DNA from: Roseomonas sp. HF4 | Lineage (GTDB): Bacteria > Pseudomonadota > Alphaproteobacteria > Acetobacterales > Acetobacteraceae | Length of the DNA: 64,000 nucleotides | Reading direction: 5' to 3' | NCBI RefSeq assembly: GCF_005222755.1 | Contig: NZ_STGD01000002.1 | Location: 248,001 to 312,000, forward strand | Part shown: in pieces, positions 50,169-57,679 of the stretch | Layout of the letters: every line of letters starts with the position of its first letter | Numbering within the stretch: the stretch's first letter is position 1 | Made by a program: the position numbers and the translations under genes | The notes under the pieces: generated by a model | What the model was told of the DNA's origin: nothing | Seen by the model: the letters and a program-made list of their open reading frames with translations, nothing else | The model's database searches: none

Positions 50169-51370
50169 TGGCGGGGCCGCTCGATGGCGTGCGCGTGCTC
50201 GACCTCTCAGCCGTGGTGGTCGGGCCGATCTGCACGCATGTGCTCTGCGAGCACGGCGCGGAGGTGATCAAGGTCGAGGCGCCCACCGGCGACCTGCTGC
50301 GGCATCTGGCCGGCCGCGGGCGCAGCGCCGGGATGAACGGCAAGTTCCTCAACTTCAACCGGGGCAAGCGGTCGCTCGCGATCGACCTGAAGTCGCCGGC
50401 GGGCATCGCCGCGCTGCGGCGGGTGGCCGCCACGGTCGACGTGTTCGTCACCAACATCCGCCCCGACGCCCAGGCGCGCCTCGGCGTCGATGCCGAGGGC
50501 CTGCGCGCGGCGGCGCCGCGGTTGATCCATTGCTCCATCACCGGCTTCGGCAGCGGCGGGCCCTATGCCGGGCGGCCGGCCTACGACACGGTCATCCAGG
50601 GTGCATCGGGTGTCGCGGGTTGCTTCGCGGCCTCGACCGGGGAGCCGCGCTACGTGCCGTTCCTCGTCGCAGACCACACCGTCGGACTGATCGCCGCGCA
50701 GATGATCGGCTTCGCGCTGTACCGGCGCGAGAAGACCGGCACCGGGGAGGCGATCGAGGTGCCGATGTTCGAGAACATGGCCGCCTACATCATGCAGGAG
50801 CACCTCGGCGCGCATTCCTTCCGCCCGCCGCTCGGCCCGCCCGGCGACCATCGCGTGCTGAGCCCTGACGGCAAGCCGCTGCCGACGAAGGACGGCTACA
50901 TCTGCGTCTCGGCCAATACCGACGCGCAGGCGCATGGGTTCTTCGAGGCGATCGGCCGGCCGGAACTCAAGACCGACCCGCGCTTCGCGACCATCGCGCA
51001 GCGCGTGCAGCACACGAAGGACTACTTCCACATCCGCGCGACCTCGCTGGGCGGCCGCACGACCGCGGAGTGGCTCGACATCTTCGACCGGCTGGACGTG
51101 CCGGCCTCCCCCTACAACACCATCGCGTCGCTGATCGACGACCCGCATCTGCGAGCGGTGGGCATGGTGCGGGAGGAGGACCACCCGACCGAGGGCGCGA
51201 CCTGGGCGATCGGCGCGCCGAACCGCTTCTCGGGCGGGCAGGCGCCGGCACGCCCGCCCGCGCCGCGGCTCGGTGCCGACGGTGCCGCCGTGCTGGCCGA
51301 GGCCGGCCTGACGCCGGACGAAATCGACACCCTGCGCGCCGAGGGCGTGCTGATCGAGGGATCGCCATGA
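50168..51370 (+). CDS. class III CoA-transferase (CaiB/BaiF family), first copy
   Basis: A 400-residue family III CoA-transferase. The fold entry LDGVRVLDLSAVVVGPICTH and EHGAEVIKVEAPTGDLLRHL are standard, FNRGKRSLAIDLKSPAGIAA follows, and the catalytic Asp is in YVPFLVADHTVGLIAAQMIG. Such enzymes move CoA from a donor such as succinyl-CoA to a carboxylate through an aspartyl anhydride. It overlaps the dehydratase stop (TGATG) and the next Bug gene (ATGA). Acceptor acid not known; itaconate, mesaconate or a similar diacid is plausible. Confidence 0.9.
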   Translation: MAGPLDGVRVLDLSAVVVGPICTHVLCEHGAEVIKVEAPTGDLLRHLAGRGRSAGMNGKFLNFNRGKRSLAIDLKSPAGIAALRRVAATVDVFVTNIRPDAQARLGVDAEGLRAAAPRLIHCSITGFGSGGPYAGRPAYDTVIQGASGVAGCFAASTGEPRYVPFLVADHTVGLIAAQMIGFALYRREKTGTGEAIEVPMFENMAAYIMQEHLGAHSFRPPLGPPGDHRVLSPDGKPLPTKDGYICVSANTDAQAHGFFEAIGRPELKTDPRFATIAQRVQHTKDYFHIRATSLGGRTTAEWLDIFDRLDVPASPYNTIASLIDDPHLRAVGMVREEDHPTEGATWAIGAPNRFSGGQAPARPPAPRLGADGAAVLAEAGLTPDEIDTLRAEGVLIEGSP

Positions 51371-52335
51371 CCCGCCTCACCCGCCGCGCCGCCATTGCCG
51401 GCGCGACGTTCGCACCCTTCGCGCTGCAGGCGCAGCCCGCCTCGCCCGACCGCCCGGTCCGCCTGGTCGTGCCCTTCACGCCGGGCGGATCGACCGACAT
51501 CCTGGCGCGCGCGATGGGCCAGCGCCTGGCGGAGATGTTCGGACAGCCCTTCGTGATCGAGAACCGGCCCGGCGCCGGCGGCACGCTCGGCTCCGAGCAG
51601 GTGTTCCGCGCCACGCCCGACGGCCACACGCTGATGATGGGCCATATCGGCACGCTGGCGGTGAACCCGGCGCTCTATCGCAACCTCGCCTTCGACATCG
51701 GCGCCTTCGTGCCGGTCGCGCTCGTGGCGAAGGTCGCGAACATCCTGGTCGTGACGAACCGGCTCGCGGCGACCGACGTGGCCTCGCTGGTCGCGCTGGC
51801 GAAGCGCGACCCGGGGCGGCTGACCTATGGCAGCGGCGGCAACGGCAGCGCCGCGCACATCGCCATGGTCGCCTTCATGGAGGCGACCGGCACCGACATG
51901 ACCCATGTGCCCTATCGCGGCACCGGCCCGATGATGACGGACCTCATATCCGGCACCATCAACCTGACCATGACGGGCGGGCCGCCGGCGCTGCCGCCGG
52001 TGCGCGCGGGGCAGTTGCGGGCGCTGGGGATTTCCTCGCTGTCGCGCCTGCCCTCGGCGGCGGACATCCCGACCATCGCGGAACAGGGCGTGGCCGGCTT
52101 CGACGTGCTGCAGTGGTACGGCATCGTGGGCCCGCCCGGGTTGCCGGCGCCGCTGGTCGCGCGGCTGAACGAGGCCTGCAACCGCATCCTCGGCGAGGCG
52201 CCCTTCCGCGCGCGGCTCGAAACCGAGGGCGCCACGGCCGAGCCGATCGCGCCCGCCGCCTTCGGCGCCTACATCGCGACCGAGCGGGAGCGCTGGGGCG
52301 CGCTGATCCGCCGCGCCAACGTCTCGCTGGGCTGA
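51367..52335 (+). CDS. Bug/TctC family receptor (second in the operon)
   Basis: A 322-residue periplasmic receptor. The Tat-like signal MTRLTRRAAIAGATFAPFAL is followed by SPDRPVRLVVPFTPGGSTDI and FVIENRPGAGGTLGSEQVFR, then MTHVPYRGTGPMMTDLISGT. It is the third Bug protein in the window and the second in this operon. Its start overlaps the first CoA-transferase and it lies five bases before the second. Two receptors in one operon suggest two related organic-acid substrates. No membrane partner genes are present. Confidence 0.92.
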   Translation: MTRLTRRAAIAGATFAPFALQAQPASPDRPVRLVVPFTPGGSTDILARAMGQRLAEMFGQPFVIENRPGAGGTLGSEQVFRATPDGHTLMMGHIGTLAVNPALYRNLAFDIGAFVPVALVAKVANILVVTNRLAATDVASLVALAKRDPGRLTYGSGGNGSAAHIAMVAFMEATGTDMTHVPYRGTGPMMTDLISGTINLTMTGGPPALPPVRAGQLRALGISSLSRLPSAADIPTIAEQGVAGFDVLQWYGIVGPPGLPAPLVARLNEACNRILGEAPFRARLETEGATAEPIAPAAFGAYIATERERWGALIRRANVSLG

Positions 52336-52340
52336 CCGCC

Positions 52341-53528
52341 ATGACACGACCCTTCGAAGGCATCCGCATCGTCGATGCGACGCATGTGCTGGCCGGGCCC
52401 TTCGCGGCCTACCAGCTTGGCCTGCTCGGCGCCGAGGTTATCAAGGTCGAGCATCCGGGCGACCCGGACCAGAGCCGCGGCAACGGCCCGGACTGGGACC
52501 TCAACCGCGCCGGCATGGGCACGCAGTACCTGGTGCAGAACGCCAACAAGCGCTGCATCACGCTCGACCTGAAGCAGGAGGCGGCGCGCGAGGTGTTCCG
52601 GACGCTCGTCGCCGGCGCCGACGTGCTGGTGGAGAATTTCCGCCCCGGCGCCTTCGAGGCGCTGGGCCTGGGCTACGAGGCGCTGTCGGCGCTCAACCCG
52701 CGGCTCATCTACTGCTCGATCTCCGCCTTCGGCCAGCAGGGGCCGCGTGGGCAGCAGACCGCCTACGACCACGTGATCCAGGCGACCTCGGGCATGATGG
52801 CCTGCACGGGGACGAAGGAGGTAGCGCCCCTCAAGCTCGGCGCCCCGGCGATCGACTACGCGACCGGCACCATGGGCGCCTTCGCGCTGTCGGCCGCGCT
52901 GTTCCAGCGGGAACGCACCGGGCGCGGGCAGCGCGTAGACCTTGCGATGCTCGACGTCGCGCTGGTCATGATGGCGACGCACATGACATCCACCAGCATC
53001 ACCGGCCGTGCACCGCGGCCCAAGGGCAACGACCACGAGTTCGCGACCAATTCCTGTTATGCGGCGCAGGACGGGCTGGTGATGCTCGGCGCCTCCAACC
53101 TGCGGCAGCAGAAGCGACTCTGGGATGCGCTCGGCCGGCCGGATATGGCCAAGACGACAAACGAGGCGCGCGTTGCCGCCGACGCCGAGGAACGCGCGAC
53201 GCTGGCCGGGATCATGGCGACGCGCACCGCGCAGGACTGGGAGGATTGGCTGCAGGCGCGCCATGTCCCGGCCGCGCGCGTGCGCGACATCGCCGAGGCG
53301 CTGGCGGACCCGCATGTGGCGACGCGGCGCGTGATGCACCGCTTCGCGGGCGCGGAGGGCGTGGACGCGCCCTTCGCGGTGCCGCTCGCCCCCTTCTCCT
53401 TCGCCCATGGCGGGCCGAGCGCGGATGCGGCGCCGCGCCCGCTCGGCGCGGATACCGACGCGGTGCTGGCCGAACTCGGCTACGACGACGCAGCGCGCGA
53501 AGCGCTGCGCGCAACCCGCGCGATCTGA
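52341..53528 (+). CDS. class III CoA-transferase (CaiB/BaiF family), second copy
   Basis: A 395-residue CoA-transferase. FEGIRIVDATHVLAGPFAAY and LGAEVIKVEHPGDPDQSRGN open the fold, GTQYLVQNANKRCITLDLKQ follows, and the catalytic Asp is probably in KLGAPAIDYATGTMGAFALS. It differs clearly from the copy 1 kb upstream, so the operon may activate two acids or form a heteromer. The next gene is the VOC protein at 14 bases. Acceptor unknown. Confidence 0.9.
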   Translation: MTRPFEGIRIVDATHVLAGPFAAYQLGLLGAEVIKVEHPGDPDQSRGNGPDWDLNRAGMGTQYLVQNANKRCITLDLKQEAAREVFRTLVAGADVLVENFRPGAFEALGLGYEALSALNPRLIYCSISAFGQQGPRGQQTAYDHVIQATSGMMACTGTKEVAPLKLGAPAIDYATGTMGAFALSAALFQRERTGRGQRVDLAMLDVALVMMATHMTSTSITGRAPRPKGNDHEFATNSCYAAQDGLVMLGASNLRQQKRLWDALGRPDMAKTTNEARVAADAEERATLAGIMATRTAQDWEDWLQARHVPAARVRDIAEALADPHVATRRVMHRFAGAEGVDAPFAVPLAPFSFAHGGPSADAAPRPLGADTDAVLAELGYDDAAREALRATRAI

Positions 53529-53542
53529 CCGGAGACGCCCCG

Positions 53543-53917
53543 ATGACGGCCTTCACCTTCGACCACATCCACCTGCGCAGCCCGGACCCGGAGGCGACCG
53601 CCGCCTTCTACGAGCGCATCTTCGGCGTGGAGCTGAAGCGCAGCCCGCAGCGCATCGACTTCATGCTCGGCGGGCAGGCGATCTTCGTCTCGCCGATTAC
53701 CGAGCCCACGACGGGGGAGGCGCCCACGGCGCCATATCGCGGGCTCGAGCACATCGGCCTGGCGGTGAAGGACATCGATGGCGTGACCGCCGCGCTGAAG
53801 GCGAAGGGCGCGGTCTTCACGATGGAGCCGACGACGATCCGCCCGGGCGTGCGCATCTGCTTCCTGCGCGCCCCTGAGAACGTCTCGATCGAGTTGCTCG
53901 AGCGGAGCGCGGCCTGA
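53543..53917 (+). CDS. VOC family protein (glyoxalase/dioxygenase fold)
   Basis: A 124-residue VOC-fold protein with the beta-alpha-beta-beta-beta layout. FDHIHLRSPDPEATAAFYER opens module one with a metal-ligand His, and GLEHIGLAVKDIDGVTAALK opens module two with another His. NVSIELLERS supplies the Glu. Such proteins are lyases, isomerases or epimerases, for example methylmalonyl-CoA epimerase. It is the last gene of the operon, with GGAGA upstream. The 63-bp tandem repeat begins with the base after its stop. Reaction unknown; an epimerase of a CoA ester is possible. Confidence 0.86.
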   Translation: MTAFTFDHIHLRSPDPEATAAFYERIFGVELKRSPQRIDFMLGGQAIFVSPITEPTTGEAPTAPYRGLEHIGLAVKDIDGVTAALKAKGAVFTMEPTTIRPGVRICFLRAPENVSIELLERSAA

Positions 53918-54140
53918 GCGCGTCCGATGACCGGAGCGCCGCATGGTGCGAAGGTCTGAATCGGCCGCGGCAGCAAGCCAGCGCGTCCGATGACCGGAGC
54001 GCCGCATGGTGCGAAGGTCTGAATCGGCCGCGGCAGCAAGCCAGCGCATCCGATGACCGGAGCGCCGCAGGGCGCGAAGGTCTGAATCGGCCGCGGCAGC
54101 AAGCCAGCGCGTCCGATGACCGGAGCGCCGCAGGGCGCGA
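53918..54140. repeat. 63-bp tandem repeat, three full copies and a partial fourth
   Basis: Copies start at 53918, 53981, 54044 and 54107. Each begins GCGCGTCCGATGACCGGAGC (the third has GCGCATCC). Copies 1 and 2 carry CCGCATGGTGCGAAGG, while copies 3 and 4 carry CCGCAGGGCGCGA, so the copies differ at a few sites. The unit is 21 codons long and stays open in more than one frame; each full copy also contains a ten-residue mini-ORF starting MTGAP. Copy 4 breaks off where the flavoprotein gene's ribosome-binding site and start would be. The array lies directly between the VOC stop and that gene. Confidence 0.95.
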
Positions 54141-54204
54141 GGATGCCGATCGACCGCGCCCGGCGCAGCACATCCTCGTCGTCGGCGCCGGGCCTGCGGG
54201 CCTG

Positions 54205-55356
54205 ATGGCGGCGGAGGCGGCGACGCAGGCGGGCGCCGCCGTCACCGTGCTGGATCACACGCCCTCACCCGCGCGGAAGCTGCTGATCGCGGGGCGGGGC
54301 GGGCTGAACCTGACGCATTCCGAACCGCTCGACCGTTTCCTCGACCGCTACGGCAGTGCGCGCGCACGGCTCGAGCCCTTCGTTCGTGCCTTCCCGCCGG
54401 AAGCGCTGGTCGCTTGGTGCGAGGGGCTCGGCCAGGCGACCTTCGTCGGCTCCTCCGGCCGGGTCTTTCCAAAGGCGATGAAGGCTTCGCCCCTGCTGCG
54501 CGCCTGGCTGGCGCGGCTCACGGCGATGGGCGTGGCGCTGCGCGGGCGGCATCGCTGGACGGGCTTCACGGCGGATGGCGGGCTGCGCTTTGCGACGCCG
54601 GAAGGCGAGCGGGTCGAGCAACCCGCGGCCACCGTGCTGGCGTTGGGCGGCGCTTCCTGGCCACGGCTCGGCTCCGATGGGGCCTGGGCGTCGCTCCTGC
54701 CGGGGTACGTCATCGCACCGTTCCGCCCGTCCAACATGGGCTTCGCGGTGGCGTGGTCGGACCACCTGCGGGCGCGCTTCGCCGGCGCGCCGCTCAAGCG
54801 CATCGCACTGTCCCTCGGCGGCGCCATGATGCGGGGGGAGGCCATGCTGACCGAGCAGGGCATCGAAGGTGGCGCGGTCTATGCCCTGTCCGCACCGCTG
54901 CGCGACGCGATCGCGGCGCGGGGCCACGCCACGCTGCTGGTCGATCTGCGGCCGGATGTCGCGGCGGCGGACCTCGCCGCGCGGCTCGCGGCGGCGCCGC
55001 GCACGATGTCGCTGCCGAACCGCCTGCGACGCATCGCGGGGCTGACGCCGGCAGGCGCGGCACTGGTGCAGGAGGCGCTGCACGCGGGCGCCGCACGCTC
55101 CGACATCGCCGCGCTGGTGAAGGCGCTGCCACTGCGCCTGACGGCGGCCTTCCCGATCGCGCGCGCCATCTCCTCCGCCGGCGGGCTGGCATGGGAGGAG
55201 GTGGACGATGGGTTGATGCTCGCGAAGCACCCCGGCGTCTTCGCCTGCGGCGAGATGCTGGACTGGGAGGCGCCGACCGGAGGCTACCTCCTGCAGGCCT
55301 GCTTCGCGACGGGGCGGGCGGCGGGCGAAGCGGCCGCACGATACGCGGGGGCGTGA
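54205..55356 (+). CDS. TIGR03862/HI0933-like flavoprotein, N-terminus displaced by probable 1-nt frameshift
   Basis: A 383-residue open frame from the first in-frame ATG. The FAD motif HILVVGAGPAGL is encoded in frame just before this Met but has no ATG, GTG or TTG ahead of it back to the previous in-frame stop at 53877. An ATG at 54143, after GCGAGG, gives MPIDRA in another frame. One extra C in the CCC at 54159-54161 would join the two as MPIDRAPAQHILVVGAGPAG, a 404-residue protein. The rest has LLIAGRGGLNLTHSEPLDRF and DWEAPTGGYLLQACFATGRA, typical of the family. Role unknown; a flavin oxidoreductase or NAD(P)-dependent reductase. Confidence 0.82.
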   Translation: MAAEAATQAGAAVTVLDHTPSPARKLLIAGRGGLNLTHSEPLDRFLDRYGSARARLEPFVRAFPPEALVAWCEGLGQATFVGSSGRVFPKAMKASPLLRAWLARLTAMGVALRGRHRWTGFTADGGLRFATPEGERVEQPAATVLALGGASWPRLGSDGAWASLLPGYVIAPFRPSNMGFAVAWSDHLRARFAGAPLKRIALSLGGAMMRGEAMLTEQGIEGGAVYALSAPLRDAIAARGHATLLVDLRPDVAAADLAARLAAAPRTMSLPNRLRRIAGLTPAGAALVQEALHAGAARSDIAALVKALPLRLTAAFPIARAISSAGGLAWEEVDDGLMLAKHPGVFACGEMLDWEAPTGGYLLQACFATGRAAGEAAARYAGA

Positions 55357-55399
55357 ACGCCGCCGCGGCCCATCCTTTCTCCTGGGCGTTGGCGACGCG

Positions 55400-57679
55400 T
55401 CAGGGGTTGAGGGCGCGCCACAATTTCTCGGGCGTGGCGGGCATGTCGGGCGGGGTGGCCCCGACCGCGGCCAGCGCGTCGGCGATCGCGTTCATCACCA
55501 CCTGGGGCGCGGCGATCGCGCCGGCCTGGCCGACGCCCTTCACGCCGAGCGGATTGGCTGCCGTGGGCGTGCCCTCCAGCAGCACGTCAAGGTCGGGCAG
55601 GTCGTCGGCGCGCGGCAGCGCGTAGTCCATCAGCGACCCCGTCAGCAACTGGCCGGAGTCGCAGTCGTAGACGATGTCCTCGAGCAGTGCCTGGCCGATG
55701 CCCTGCGCCAGGCCGCCTTGCACCTGGCCCGCGGTCACCAGCGGGTTCACCAGGCGGCCATAGTCATCCACCGCCGTGTAGCGCGTGAGGCGCGCAAGGC
55801 CAGTATCGCGGTCGATCTCAACCTCGGCGGCCTGGCACCCATTGGGGAAGGTCACGAGGTCGGAGGCGTTGTGCGCCTCGGCCAAGAGGCCCGGCTCCAT
55901 GCCCTCGGGCAGGCTCGCGGGATCGGCCGCGGCGCGCGCGATGCCGGCGAGGTCCACGAAGCGGTCGCTGCCGCGCACGACGAAGCGGCCCTCGGCAAAG
56001 GTGAGTTCCGCAGGGTCCGACTGGAGCAGATGCGCGGCGATGGCGCGTGCGCGGGCCAGCAGCGCATCCACGGCGAGCACCAACGCATGGCCGCCCATGT
56101 GCAGGCTGCGCGCGCCGCCATGGCCGTGGCCGTTCGACAGCAGATCCGTATCGGCCTGGAGGAAGCGCACACGATCGATTGCCAGGCCGAGCCTGTCTGC
56201 GGCGACCTGCGGGAAGGAGGTCTCGTGCCCCTGCCCGTTCGAATGCGTGCCGACGGCGATGATGGCGCTGCCATCCGGGTCGATCCGCGCGCTGGCCCAT
56301 TCGCCCGGCGCGCCGCGCGCGGTTTCCAGGAAGCAGGCCACGCCGCGGCCGAGCAACGCGCCCCGCGTCGCGGCCTCGGCGCGGCGCGCGGGAAAGCCCT
56401 CCGCGTCGGAGGCGCGCGCCAGGACCTCGAGATTCGCTCCGAACCGTCCGCCATCGACCTTCATGCCCATGGCCGTGACGCCCGGCGCATCCGCCATCAT
56501 GTTCAGGGCGCGCAGCGCGGCGGGGTCTGTATGCAGTTCGCGCGCGGCGGCATCGACCAGGCGCTCGACGATGTAGTTCGCCTCGGGCTTGCCGGCGCCT
56601 CGATAGGCGTCGACCGGCAGCGTGTTCGTGAAGGCGCCGCGCACGACCAGATGCATCGCCGGGATGGCGTAGACCCCGCCCATCGCCGTGCTGAAGGCAT
56701 TGGTCGGGCAATGCGGGCCGACGGCGGAGAGGTAGGCGCCCATGGCGGCGACGGTCTCGACCTCCAGCCCGGTGAAGCGCCCTGCGGCATCGAGCGCGAG
56801 CCGCGCCCGCGCGCGCAGGTCGCGGCCATGGACGGAGGCGGCGAATTCCTCGCTGGCGCCGGCGACCCAGCGCACGGGGCGCCCTGTGCGCCGCGCCGCG
56901 GCGAGCGCCGCCACGTATTCCGCGAAAACCAGGTTCTTCGCGCCGAAGCCGCCGCCGACATCGGGGCAGGAGAGGTGGAAGGCCGCCTCCGGCAGGCCGA
57001 AAATGGAAGCGAGCTGCCGCCGCGCGCCATGCACGCCCATGCCGGTATAGGTCAGGTCGAAGCGACCATCCGCGAAGCGCGCGAGGCAGGCGCGGGGCTC
57101 GAGCGGCAGTGCGTGGACGCGGTTGTTGAACAGGTCGAGCGAGACGATGCGCGCCGCGGCGGCGAAGGCGGCATCGATCGCCGCGCGGTCGCCCTTCTCG
57201 AAGCGGAAGGCCTCGTTGCCGGGCGCCTCGGGCCAGATCTGCGGCGCACCGGGGGCCAGCGCCGCCGCGCCATCCACCACGGCGGGCAGCGGGTCGTAGT
57301 CGACCTCGATCGCCTCGGCGGCGTCGCGCGCGGCGGCCTCGGTCTCCGCCAGCACGAAGGCGACGGGCTGGCCGACATGGCGGACACGGCCGCGCGCTAG
57401 CACCGGGCGATCCGGCACGCTCATCGGCCGCACTGAAGCCAGCACGCTCACGCAGGGCAGCGGGCCGATGCCCTCACCGTCGAGATCGGCGGCGGTCAGC
57501 ACCATCGCGTCGCGCACGGCGCGCGTATCGACGGCGCGAATCGCGGCATGGGCGTGCGGGGAGCGCAATACCACGGCGTGCAATGCGCCCGCCGCGTCGA
57601 TGTCGGCGACGTAGCGCCCCTGTCCGCTCAGGAAGCGGGCATCCTCGACACGACGGAGCGAGCGGCCACTGTAGGTCAC
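55400..57679 (-). CDS. xanthine dehydrogenase/CO dehydrogenase family molybdopterin-binding subunit
   Basis: A 759-residue large subunit. It starts at GTG overlapping the M20 stop. The first domain runs SGRSLRRVEDARFLSGQGRY onward; the molybdopterin part has CPDVGGGFGAKNLVFAEYVA (GGGFGAK at 242-248) and the AYRGAGKPEANYIVERLVDA loop. The C-terminal loop that normally has GVGE with the catalytic Glu reads KGVGQAGAIAAPQ, with Gln718. No iron-sulfur (CoxS) or FAD (CoxM) subunit gene is next to it, so partners would come from elsewhere. It might be a hydroxylase with altered chemistry or an inactive paralogue. Confidence 0.87.
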   Translation of the reverse strand: MTYSGRSLRRVEDARFLSGQGRYVADIDAAGALHAVVLRSPHAHAAIRAVDTRAVRDAMVLTAADLDGEGIGPLPCVSVLASVRPMSVPDRPVLARGRVRHVGQPVAFVLAETEAAARDAAEAIEVDYDPLPAVVDGAAALAPGAPQIWPEAPGNEAFRFEKGDRAAIDAAFAAAARIVSLDLFNNRVHALPLEPRACLARFADGRFDLTYTGMGVHGARRQLASIFGLPEAAFHLSCPDVGGGFGAKNLVFAEYVAALAAARRTGRPVRWVAGASEEFAASVHGRDLRARARLALDAAGRFTGLEVETVAAMGAYLSAVGPHCPTNAFSTAMGGVYAIPAMHLVVRGAFTNTLPVDAYRGAGKPEANYIVERLVDAAARELHTDPAALRALNMMADAPGVTAMGMKVDGGRFGANLEVLARASDAEGFPARRAEAATRGALLGRGVACFLETARGAPGEWASARIDPDGSAIIAVGTHSNGQGHETSFPQVAADRLGLAIDRVRFLQADTDLLSNGHGHGGARSLHMGGHALVLAVDALLARARAIAAHLLQSDPAELTFAEGRFVVRGSDRFVDLAGIARAAADPASLPEGMEPGLLAEAHNASDLVTFPNGCQAAEVEIDRDTGLARLTRYTAVDDYGRLVNPLVTAGQVQGGLAQGIGQALLEDIVYDCDSGQLLTGSLMDYALPRADDLPDLDVLLEGTPTAANPLGVKGVGQAGAIAAPQVVMNAIADALAAVGATPPDMPATPEKLWRALNP

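Noticed and set aside
53918-54140. 63-bp array as a CRISPR locus
   Set aside because: Copies are joined directly with no unique spacers, and no cas genes are in the window.
53480-54258. Minus-strand frames with repeated peptides (for example GAPVIGRAGLLPRPIQTF) across the 63-bp array
   Set aside because: The peptide repeat is only the translation of a DNA repeat whose unit is a multiple of three, and the frames run on antisense through the VOC gene. No protein-level evidence.
55400-57679. Assigning the molybdopterin subunit as CO dehydrogenase CoxL
   Set aside because: No CoxL active-site loop is recognised, the small and medium subunit genes are absent, and the late Glu is replaced.
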